Notes under the pieces: generated by a model
Seen by the model: only the letters and a program-made list of their open reading frames with translations
Told to the model about the DNA's origin: nothing
Databases searched by the model: none
Shown: in pieces, positions 53,402 to 64,000 of the stretch
Position numbering within the stretch: position 1 is the stretch's first letter
How the letters are laid out: every line of letters starts with the position of its first letter
Made by a program: the position numbers and the translations under genes
Assembly: GCA_027704905.1 (NCBI GenBank)
Contig: CM051019.1
Coordinates: 24,052,038 to 24,116,037, forward strand
Length of the DNA stretch: 64,000 nucleotides
Direction of reading: 5' to 3'
Source: Muraenolepis orangiensis
Lineage: Eukaryota > Chordata > Actinopteri > Gadiformes > Muraenolepididae

Positions 53402-54440
53402 TGGCATAGGCTACCTGTCAAGAACTCACCAGGACTGTCAGAGCAGGATAAGAAAAAGCAGGCAGTCCATGTATAAATCAGACCCGTTTCAGATTTCTGA
53501 CGAAGGTCTCAGCTTCTTTCGGCGAAGTGAACTCTCGCTCCACGCCGTTGTAGGTGACGCGCAGACGGGCTGGATGGAGAATTCAAAACCGGAGGCCATC
53601 GATGTCCCGTAGCAGCCGTCGCACATCGTTGAATGCAGCGCGAGCCCGGGCTATCTTCGCTGTGTAGTCCGGGAACACGAAGATGGTCATCTCTCCAAAC
53701 TTAATCCCCTTCCGCTCTCTGGCTCTCTTCAGAATGTCCACACAGTCCAAACAGTAATGCAGCCTGGCCACCACTGCGTGGGGCCGTTCGCCTGGTCTGG
53801 GTTTAGGTTGAGTGTGATGAGACCTGTCCAGCAATGGCTCTTTCTCCAACTCAAAAGCTTCCTTGAGCAGCTTAGAAACAGCTGTGGGTGTGGTGCCTGC
53901 CTCTTCAGGAACACCGATAATTCTAATATTATTGCGGCGAGACCTGGACTCGAGATCCTCACATTTGTTTGCCAAGTTGAGCACATTGACGGTGAGACTT
54001 TCCACTTTGCGCTGTAAGATGGCGACATCATCCGTGCACGTTTTTTTAGAGATTCCTCCATTTTCCCAACCGTACTTTTCAGGCCTACTACATCGAACTG
54101 TATCCACGTTATTGTGGCAGATAATTCCATTTTCAGGGCATGAAGCTCCGATTTAATTGTTGCCAAGTCATTTCCCAAGGTGGCCTGCAACTCAGACCTA
54201 AAGATTTCCGCAGTGTAGAATGTGGAGAATTGAGAGAATTGAGAGAAATAGAATTGAGAGCTGGGACATGTATCGCGCTGTCAGCCGGGGCAAAGTGCAC
54301 TTCCACGGGGGTCGCGGACTCACGAGGCTGCGAGGCCTCGCTACATTTACTCAGCTTCAGTTGAGATTGAGTTGTAGTCGACGGCTTTCCAGATTTTCTG
54401 GAAAAGTACCAGAATCCAGACGAGTACTAAGTACTCGTCT
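53402..54440 (-). mobile_element. L1 LINE: ORF1 (block B, joins the segmental duplication at 54,160)
   Basis: The minus strand encodes an N-terminal region, a leucine/lysine-rich coiled coil (VAILQRKVESLTVNVLNLAN), then SRRNNIRIIGVPEEAG and ARLHYCLDCVDILKRARERK with FPDYTAKIARARAAFNDVRR, the RRM and C-terminal domain of L1 ORF1p. A frameshift lies near 54,090. The start codon present in block A (position 206) is lost here by a small deletion. The shared part of the duplication begins at 54,160. Confidence 0.8.
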
Positions 54441-54463
54441 AAAAAAGATATATATAACAAAAG

Positions 54464-56132
<1,669 letters not shown>

Positions 56133-56224
56133 AGAATGGAATTGAGAAAGACAACCTCCTGCTCCCTCTCCTGTTTGGAGAGTGACTTGTGTGCACATGA
56201 ATCGTAGTGGTGTGTACGTAACTT

Positions 56225-56239
56225 TATATATATATATAC

Positions 56240-56273
<34 letters not shown>

Positions 56274-56462
56274 TTGTATATATCCCCCCTATGTATGTGT
56301 GTATGCGTGTGTGTGCATGTGTGTGTATGTATGTATGTATGTATGTGTGTGTGTGTGTGTGTGTGTATATATCCCTCCTATGTATGTGTATGTATGTGTG
56401 TATGTATGTGTGTATATGTGTGTGTGTGTGTATGTGTGTGTGTATGTCTGTGTGTGTGTGTA
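56225..56462. repeat. compound (TA)n/(TG)n microsatellite, block B
   Basis: Counterpart of 3,171-3,418, with a shorter TA run. Confidence 0.9.
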
Positions 56463-58279
56463 TGTTGTGGCGCCCCGGGCTCCACTGGGAAGCATGCTGG
56501 GCAACCCTTGGGCCAGGTGGTAGGAAACCGGTACTACCCCTCTGAGCTCCTGGCAGGATCAGCACCACGGAGAGCTCAGACGGTAACCGCCCACTCGTCA
56601 GGCCGAATGGGGAACACCTGGAGCGGCTCATCAGGCCTGACGCCGTACACCTGGAGGGGAGCCACTCAAGAAGGCCAGAGGCAGGGATAAAAGGAAGAGC
56701 GTGGAAGGAAGAGGAGAGGAACAGTATGTGGTAAGAGGCCGCAGGCCAACCCGGACTAAAAGCTGCGGCGTGCTATAGGACTGTGAATGCCGAAGCAGGA
56801 TTGTTAATGGGGATTGTGTCTTTCCCCAGCCTTAACCCCTGGCGGCGGTGTTGCTTCTTCTTCTTCTTTCGTGTATCATCGTCATATGTCCAGCTCAGTG
56901 TCACAAAGCCACGGTCTCGTCTCTGGTCCCACTTGGAAGAGGCCAGCCTCTGAAGGAGGTCTGTACAGAGGACAGGTGGTGATTATGTGGTCGGCAGTCT
57001 GCTCAGGCTCGCCACACTCGCATACTGCGCTGTCTGCCAGGCCCCACTCCTTCATGGACGCTTTGAAGCGACCAACCCCAGTACGGAGGCGGTTCAGCAG
57101 GGTCCAATGCCGGCGTGGTAGATGTTCTCCTTCGACTCCGTCTCCCGGGTCTTGGATGTCATGGTGCAGACGTGTGGGCTCAGCCGACTCCCATTCCTGC
57201 TTCCAGGAAGTTGCTAGCCATGCCCTTGTAGACAGGTCCTCAGGGATGGAACCAAGCATCTCTTGTGCTGTCCTGTTGTAGGGGTGACGGGACTTGAGTC
57301 TGCTTGGGCACTGCCTTTGTTGTTGTTTCGTGCAGGATATGCCAGTCATGTTCTTGGGCTTTCCTTGCAAGTGCGAGGATAGCGGCCTCTCGTCGGAGAC
57401 CGGCCGGGGCAATTCCCGCTAGGACTGGCAGGTAGGACACGGGGGTGGGCTTCAGGCAACCGGTTATGATCCGAAGGGCATTGTTGATGATAGGATCAAC
57501 CTTCTTCACATGTGGGCTTCTACTCCAGACTGGGGCGCAGTATTCGGCAGCAGAGAACACCAGGGCTTGTGTGGAGATTCGTAGTGTCCTGGCGGAGGCA
57601 CCCCAGGTTGTGCCAGCAAGGCGGCGGATAAGCGAGACCCTTGCTGTCACTTTGGCTCTCACTTCCTCAAGGTGCTGTTTGTAGGACAGTGTCCTGTCCA
57701 GCCGAACACCGAGGTACTTGGGGGCTAGTTGGTGCTCCAGGCGCTTGTTGTCGACGGACACCGACAGTTCCCTTTTGGCCTCTCTGTTGCACAGGTGGTA
57801 TGCGGCCGACACAGTCTTCCCAGTACTGAGCTGCAGACGCCACTTGCGCAGGTAGGCAGCCAAGATGCCCATGTCCTGGTTGAGACCCTGTTCCACCGCT
57901 GACCATGTTGTTCGACGCAGCATGATGGCCAGATCATCCGCGTAACCATATTGTCTGGATGTTGTCTCCGGGAGGTCGTGGATGTAAATATTAAACAGCA
58001 GTGGTGAGAGGACAGACCCCTGTGGCACCCCGTTTCTCAATCTCCTCGCTGTGTGGGCGGTGTTGCTGCCCTAACGGGAGCCCCAGGAGGCGGACCAACA
58101 CCCCCGAGCCCCGGCCCAGGACGACTACCCAGGGACAACTAAGAAAGAGAGAGACGGTACCCCAACCGGGAGGACCTTTTTGATTTACCGTTATCCCCTT
58201 TCCCCCCTACCCCCACCTGTTTAAGGAAATAAAACAATTTGTTACACCCGCAACCGCTGTTGTCCTCCCTCTGCCAACA
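56463..58279 (+). mobile_element. probable solo LTR interrupted by a LINE, block B
   Basis: Parts 56,463-56,855 and 58,068-58,279 give TGTTGTGGCG...GCCAACA ends, TATA-like 'gataaaagg' near 56,689 and 'aataaaac' near 58,231. This copy keeps the final 50 bp missing from block A. No target duplication is evident, since it abuts TG and G/GT runs. Confidence 0.45.
56856..58055 (-). mobile_element. 5'-truncated LINE, block B copy
   Basis: Same element as 3,808-5,039, with the 12-bp duplication 'ggcggtgttgct' intact on both sides (56,844-56,855 and 58,056-58,067). RT motifs are NGVPQGSVLSPLLFN and YADDLAI. It lacks the 35-bp duplication, so the C-terminal frame stays open to the stop after LCDTELDI, but it shares the older frameshift near 57,305-57,410. 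Confidence 0.87.
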
Positions 58280-58284
58280 GGGGG

Positions 58285-58366
<82 letters not shown>
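58280..58366. repeat. G-run and (GT)n microsatellite, block B
   Basis: About 80 bp of GT after a short G run; the block A counterpart has 27 bp. Confidence 0.93.
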
Positions 58367-58369
<3 letters not shown>

Positions 58370-59011
58370 GGCATCCACTTTGATGACCATGCATTCTGTT
58401 CCTCTCAAGTTAGTTTTGAGTGATTAGTTTATTTATTTTTCCCCCCTAAAGCCATCACGCGGTACATTGAAATGATCCACTTACTTATTCCCAATTAGTG
58501 CACAGCAGTGGTGAAGCGTCAGGGCCTTCAAGGTATTCAGAGAAGACCCTGGAACTCTCAGATTAAACAAAAAAAATCGAATTAATTGTATTAATAAAAT
58601 GTAATACAATTTAATCAAATTTAATCAAATTTAAATAAAATGAATAAATGAGAATCGTATCTGTGTTGTTATCTGTTATATTACAGTGTTACGTTGATTT
58701 GTTTGTCTTTCTCGGTCCATGCACTACGCATTTGAGTGGTTTTGTGTTGCAACCAATCAGATATTTTTCTGGGTTGCTGGGAAGAATATCCTTCAACCAA
58801 AGTATTCCCGCTGACTTTGGCCCTTAGACTGAATGAGAGCGTACGTTTGGATTGACAATTTGATCAACCAATCATATAGTGATTTGTAGCCAATGGGCGT
58901 ATTCTTTCAGATTTCCCCACAGCTCAATAGGGAGCTAGAAGTTATACTGGCTGGAGCGAGAGTGGATCTAGCGTAGTGCTACGTTTTTTATACGTAGGAT
59001 TTTACGTCAAA

Positions 59012-59113
59012 ATGGCGAAGGCGAAGATGATGGGCTGTTACTTCACTACATGGACACTGCTTTACCAACTATGGTTCACTTGGAAATTGGCTGCGACAAT
59101 CTTATCTGCCTAA
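59012..59113 (+). CDS. conserved 33-residue hypothetical ORF, block B copy
   Basis: Intact counterpart of 5,893-5,994, with Phe in place of one Tyr. The sequence before the ATG differs slightly ('ttttacgtcaaaATGg'). A polyadenylation signal follows at about 59,240. No known family. Confidence 0.25.
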   Translation: MAKAKMMGCYFTTWTLLYQLWFTWKLAATILSA

Positions 59114-59313
59114 ATGAGATAAGGGAAATCATCTTGATGTGACCCATGAGGTTTATTTGTTTTAAATTTTATTATTATTTTTTTTTATCGTTTGTATTAC
59201 GGTATTATTATTATTATTGTTAATAATAACATGAGTGACAAATAAAGGAATTCTGATTTCCCACAGATTCACGACAGTATCATCATTGAAAAAAAGCCAC
59301 ACACAATGTTCGC

Positions 59314-59730
59314 GATCACTATTAAAAAGACAGTAGCTTCTCTCTGAAATCTGAGGGCAGGCGCTGGGCTTGTCCTGCGTCGCAATGACAGGTGTTTGAT
59401 GTCTCTGCTTCGTTTATCACCATTATCTTAAAATTGGCATCGTAACTTCGTCTCTCCTGTTTATTAACTTGCCCTACTTTTGAGCCACTTTTTTCAAGTT
59501 GGTCACTGTGTCTCTCCATTTCTATCTCTCCAGGTAACTGTTTTTATGTACTGTTACTTTAAGACTTTGAGTTACTTTAAGTGTCGCGCGGTGTCTCGGA
59601 ACACTCGTTTGGCGCGATCTGTTGTTGTGCAATTACATGTGCAATTACGGTACATCGAAAAGTCTAAACCCCGATTATAAGACGACCCCTCTTTTTCAGA
59701 TTTTTTTCTTATATTCGGGTCAATACGGTA
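59314..59730 (-). mobile_element. pogo-like transposon remnant, block B
   Basis: Only the right part of the element at 6,347-7,253 is left. The transposase N-terminus (SYDANFKIMVINEAE, RLPSDFREKLLSF) and the right inverted repeat ending at 59,728 remain. The left 490 bp and a G-run are replaced by 'cactattaaaaagacagt'. Confidence 0.7.
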
Positions 59731-60374
59731 TATATATTTTTTTTTTGTGTGACAATAATATATGAATACAATAATCTCGGGCGTTCAGCGTTGGAATCAC
59801 ACTCAATCAGTGGCCTAACCAGCCGGGGGAATATATACGGATGCAGTTATGCAAGTGTGTTTAAGTACGACGGAGCGTGAGAGTGATGGATAACTAGGAC
59901 TAATAATAGATAGCTTCGATTGTCTTGTATACGCACGCGATGTGACGCTAGAACTAAATAATAATAATGCTGGCTTTTATACAGGCATGTGATCGGCCCA
60001 CTCAGTTTCTTTCATCTCATTATCTGCTCAGTTGGGACAGAGTCTGTCTGCTCTTGTATTTCCTTCCCTTGGATTTGAATCCCTGCACCTCAATTCAAAA
60101 AGCTTGTTTTTGTTCATTGTTAAAAATGTATACAAATGTCAATGTTTGAGGATTTTATGCATTTTAAATTGTAAGGAATACATTTCACAGTCAATTAAAT
60201 TGCAGTATTTAGATTATTAGTTGCTTTCACTGTTAAAACATTTGTAGAGAAATGGCAGGTGCTTTGAACAGTTTTAAACTGTAAATATACAAGTTATGTC
60301 AATTGCTTTACATTTTTACCTTTTTTTAAAACAAAATTGTTCTGGCAACCACAGCTACCAGTTTATCTCAGTTT

Positions 60375-60668
60375 TATATCTAATTCAGTCTATAAATACA
60401 GTTCATAAATACAGTATATAAATACAGTATATAAATACAGTTCCTAAATACAGTTCATAAATATAGTCTATAAATTCAGTGTATAAATACAGTGTTTAGA
60501 TATTGTCTATAAATACAGTGTATAATACAGTTTCTAAATATAGTCTATAAATAAAATATATAAATACAGTCTATAAATACATTTCATAAATATAGTCTAT
60601 AAATACAGTTTATAAATATAGTCTATAAATACAGTGTATAAATACAGTCTATAACTACAGTATATACA
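60375..60668. repeat. 13-bp minisatellite, block B, first part
   Basis: Same 13-bp units as 7,895-8,876 but fewer, and without the retroposon seen in block A. Confidence 0.88.
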
Positions 60669-61300
60669 GCGTAGTATCCTTGACAACAACTCTCACCCTC
60701 TCCATCAGGTGCTGACCTCATATAGAAGCACCTTTAGCAATAGACTCACTCCACCCAGGTGCACCACAGAACGCCACAGGAAGTCCTTTCTTCCTGTGGC
60801 CATCAGTCTCTATAATTAATCTACCTCGGGTGGTGAGAGGGACAGTGGAGACTCAGTGACCTGAGGCCAACGTACTTATTATTATTATTTTTTGGTCAAC
60901 GCACTGTAAATCATCTCACTGTAACTTTGCACTGTAAATTCTATTTCAAATTCTAATTCACTTTTCACTTTTCACTTTTTCAGTATTCATCTGAGTTATT
61001 TATTAATATATTATTACTGCCAATTTGCACTATACGTATTGTTGTGTATTGTATATACCTACGTATTACTGTAATAATACTGTAAATTTATCTTCATCTA
61101 TCAATACATTTAGATTTCATTTAGAATTATTTTAACTATATTTTTGTTTATACTAGTTTTATTTAGTTAGTTGTTGTTTTTGTTTTTTAGCTTAGGTATT
61201 AGTATTTTGTGTGTGCATTTATTCCCCCTGTGTCAACTGTTGCACCTTAATTTCCCTCGGGATTAATAAAGTAATCTGAATCTGAATCTGAATCTGAATA
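60669..61300 (+). mobile_element. Rex1-type LINE fragment, strongly 5'-truncated
   Basis: Plus-strand end of a Rex1: 'agtatccttgacaacaactc' and 'caggaagtcctttcttcctg' match the last codons and 3' region of the element at 17,128-17,400 in the opposite orientation. It finishes 'ttccctcgggattaataaag' with (AATCTG)n. Inserted in the 13-bp array of block B only. Confidence 0.82.
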
Positions 61301-61372
61301 TATAAATACAGTCTATAACTACAGTATATAAATACAGTCTATAAAAATAGTCTATCAATGATATAGTATATA
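61301..61372. repeat. 13-bp minisatellite, block B, second part
   Basis: Continuation of the array after the Rex1 fragment, matching 8,805-8,876. Confidence 0.85.
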
Positions 61373-61832
61373 CAGCAGGGCTTCTCAAACTCCGGACCAA
61401 GGTCCGGATCCGGACCGAACTGCAAATCAATCCGGACCGGACCCCGTGTCACATAAGCTGTCAATTATATTTAGTTTATAAAAGTTTCTAATTATTTAGT
61501 TTATTTTCTTGTGTCTGACGCGTTGTGACAATGACGTGAATATATATTAACTTGTGTGCGCGAGCGTGACACGCATTGCAGTTCGCAAGTTACCTTAAAT
61601 TATCTTTAGTTTTTACTTCCATGAAAGTGAAAGTCTAACGCTCCCATTGTGGCATTAGGGAGGGGGAGGGGCGAGGTTTTTCCCCCCAATCAGAAGTGCA
61701 GCGTCATTGTTATGTCAATTAGTTGTCACTGTTAGTCAGGGACCTGCACACGGAAAGTTGATCAAAAGAACCGAGAATTCAAAGAAGACAGAGAAATGCC
61801 ACTATGAATCACAGCTATTTTAAACAGCAGTA

Positions 61833-63158
61833 CATTACATAACATTCCAGTCATTTAGCAGACGCTTTTATCCAAAGCGACTTACAATAGTGTGTTTCAA
61901 CAAAGGAAGGTGAGAGAACAACTCGTCACCAGAAGTCAAAAGTGCATTTCATTTCTAACACATCTCCAATAACTGAACCAGTGCTCAGGTAGAAGTACAA
62001 TAATTCAGGTAAAAGTGTCAGGGAAAAGTACAATAAGTTGGCAAACAATATACAGCAATATCTAGACCAATATCTACCTATCTATCTATAATATGTAATC
62101 TACTTAGATAATTGACTTACAAGGAAGCGCTACAAGGAAGGCCCCGGAAGTGTGTCCTGAAGAGATGGGTTTTCAGCCTGCGGTGGAAGATGAGCAGTGA
62201 CTCTGCAGTCATGTTATCCGTGGGGAGTTTGTTCCACCAAATTGGGGCCAGGACGGAGAAGAGCCGTGACCGCGAAGATCGGCCACGCGGGCCCCTAAGT
62301 GAGGGGGCAAGCAGACGGCCCGAAGAAGCCGAGCGATGTGAACGGGTTGGCATGTAGGCCTTGACCATTGCCTGGAGGTAGGATGGAGCAGTACCTTTTA
62401 CTGCCCTGTAGGCTGTAGGCACCAAGGTCTTGAACTAGATGCGAGCAGCTACAGGTAGCCAGTGTAGAGTCCGACGGAGGGTAGATGTGTGGGAGTACTT
62501 GGGGCGGTTGAACACCAGGCGAGCTGCAGCTTTCTGAATGAGCTCCAGGGGCCTGATGGCATACACCGGGGCGCCAGCAAGGAGGAAGTTGCAGTAGTCC
62601 AGAGGGGAGATGACTAGAGCCTGGAGGAGCACCTGGCAGCCTTTTCAGTGAGAAAAGGCCGAATCCTCCTGATGTTGTAGAGGAGGAATCTGCAGGAGCG
62701 TGTCACCGATGCAATGTTTGCCGAGAACAACAGTTGGTCGTCCAGGGTCACACCCAGATTCCTTGCGGTCCGAGTAGGTGTCACCACAGCATCATCAATG
62801 GTGACAGCCAGGTCTCGTTGGGGACAGCCCTTTGCCGGGAAGAACACTAGCTCAGTCTTGTCCAGGTTGAGCTTTAGGTGGTGCATCGACATCAACTTTG
62901 AGATGTCTGCTAAGCACGCGGCAACGCGTGTTTCCACTTCGTGTCCTAGGGGGGAAACGACAAGACCAGTTGGGTGTCGTCAGCATAGCAGTGGTAGGAT
63001 AAGTCATAGTGAGTGGATAACAGGACCAAGGGACGTTGTGTAGAGGGATAAGAGAAGAGGACCCAGGACCGATCCTTGTGGAACCCCAGTAGTCAGTCGG
63101 CATGGTTCTGACACAGACCTATACCTAACCGAATATGGTGGTTCACAGTGTCAAATTT
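61833..63158 (-). mobile_element. L2-type LINE, block B
   Basis: Same insertion as in block A, here with a perfect 14-bp duplication 'tttaaacagcagta' (61,819-61,832 and 63,159-63,172). RT pieces are GSTRIGPG (frame-shifted motif 4), LSYHCYADDTQ-type residues, LDYCNFLLAG and RTLHWLPV. The tail is (ATGTA)n. Inactive. Confidence 0.85.
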
Positions 63159-63172
63159 AAACAGCAGTATCT

Positions 63173-63914
63173 CCAGACGTACTCAGTTAAAATCTTACTG
63201 TCAAGATCTATGACAATGCCTGAGAGACCAAATGAAGCCTCACTCTAAGTGGCCTGGGTTTTGGGAACGCACAAAAAGCCCTTCAGAAGTAGTGAAGGAG
63301 TGCAAGACTGAAGTAACTGAGGCTTTGTTGGAGGGTAAGGAGAAACAGGAGATGTCTGAGAAAATTAAGAAGATACACTTATCAAACTCCACTACAAACA
63401 GGAGAACAAAATTCTGAGTGAATTTCACTGGCTGTCGATGAATCAACTGACAATGCCCAGCTATGCGTCTTCGTTAGGTTAAAGTGAGGCAAAGGGAACG
63501 TTTTGTGAGGACATATTAGGCCTCAACCCCCTCTATGGCCACTGAATGAAATGGGAATTTACCTCAAGACTGTGGTGTCCATTGGAACTGATGAGAGAAA
63601 GAAGATGGCTGTCCAGCACATGAAAGAGCACCACCCAGACCTGCTGTCAGACCACTGCATAATTGACCAGTCAGTGCTGTGTGCCAATCTTGGAAAATAA
63701 TAATCAGATACAGTTTTCTAAACAGTTTTGATGATTTCAGTCTGTGTAAGCAAGTCTTGCTCTGTATTGGATCTCCATTTCTGGTGAAGAATGTTTAAGA
63801 ATTCTCAAGAGAGGCACAGAGCATCTTCCTGTGGGCAAATGTTTAATCTCTGCAAACCGAGCTGATAGATCTCCAGGAGAATGTTTCTCTGAAGGAGGTG
63901 GACTGTGACCATGT
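63173..63914 (+). pseudogene. hAT transposase pseudogene, GTF2IRD2-like, block B
   Basis: EVVKECKTEVTEALLEGKEK and QEMSEKIKKIHLSNSTT are open from 63,232. Broken remnants of the same family follow, ending at LIDLQENVSLKE before the LTR. About 470 bp present in block A (from about 12,957 to 13,415, including an intron-like stretch) are missing here. Confidence 0.72.
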
Positions 63915-64000
63915 TGTCACGATTGGGATTGGTCGGTGGGACCCAGAATGCAGACCAAGACACAGTGGAGCGTTACGTAAGGCTTTATTCAAAGCAAACA
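63915..64000 (-). mobile_element. solo LTR start, block B, cut by window end
   Basis: TGTCACGATTGGGATT..., the same site ('catgt' before it) and sequence as 16,605. It carries the polyadenylation signal (minus strand 'aataaag' near 63,987). Confidence 0.75.

Larger units (their letters stand above)
61376..64000 (+). mobile_element. decayed hAT transposon, block B (single copy, no composite insert)
   Basis: Left terminus 'cagggcttctcaaact'. The sequence runs through the empty composite-hAT site 'ccccgtgt' (61,442-61,449), an L2 insertion (61,833-63,158) and transposase remains (63,173-63,914), to the solo LTR. It shows the state before the block A rearrangements. Confidence 0.75.

Overview
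The window is vertebrate nuclear DNA, almost certainly from a teleost fish. The evidence is non-LTR retrotransposons with fish-type Rex1, L2 and L1 signatures, a DIRS-like element, hAT and pogo DNA transposons, solo LTRs, a very high load of microsatellites and minisatellites, and small exons with GT/AG splice sites. There are no operons, no bacterial-type genes, no rRNA or tRNA genes and no CRISPR array. The microsatellite density would suit a gadid-like genome, but that is only an inference.

Layout. Positions 1-20,560 (block A) and 54,160-64,000 (block B, running off the window) are two copies of one segmental duplication in direct orientation. Both hold the 5' end of an L1 element, a (CT)n and TA/TG microsatellite cluster, a probable LTR containing a 5'-truncated LINE, a stretch with a conserved 33-codon ORF, a pogo-like transposon, a 13-bp minisatellite, and a decayed hAT transposon hit by an L2 LINE and by a TG..CA solo LTR. 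Block A later gained a composite hAT insertion carrying a signal-peptide-like exon (9.0-10.7 kb), an almost identical 3,019-bp tandem duplication (10.47-16.5 kb) and a nearly full-length Rex1 (17.1-20.2 kb). Block B later gained a short Rex1 fragment.

The only host genes I can support lie between the blocks, on the minus strand. They are two tandem immunoglobulin-superfamily receptor genes rebuilt from exons whose splice sites and phases agree. Gene B (39.4 to 31.4 kb) has a V-type Ig exon, a transmembrane exon and a three-exon tail ending with a YEN motif and four 10-residue repeats. Gene A (28.5 to 22.9 kb) has a broken Ig exon, two Ser/Thr-rich stalk exons, a transmembrane exon and a four-exon tail with two ITIM motifs. 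Its introns and those of gene B hold minisatellites, a Gypsy gag fragment, a DIRS-like element and hAT/MITE insertions. A signal-peptide exon of the right phase is seen only at 9.73-9.78 kb, inside the composite hAT.

From 39.5 to 43.4 kb the sequence holds microsatellites, a 500-bp polypyrimidine tract, an endogenous-retrovirus env relic and duplicated LINE 3' ends. From 43.47 to 49.08 kb lies a 37-bp satellite of about 150 units with higher-order structure, cut by a 1,000-N assembly gap (49,080-50,079). From 50.1 to 54.4 kb lies an L1 element that has lost its reverse-transcriptase domain and carries a solo LTR between its two ORFs.

If functional, genes A and B would be cell-surface receptors of leukocytes, A signalling through ITIMs. 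Whether either is intact depends on exons not found here (signal peptides) and on transcript data.
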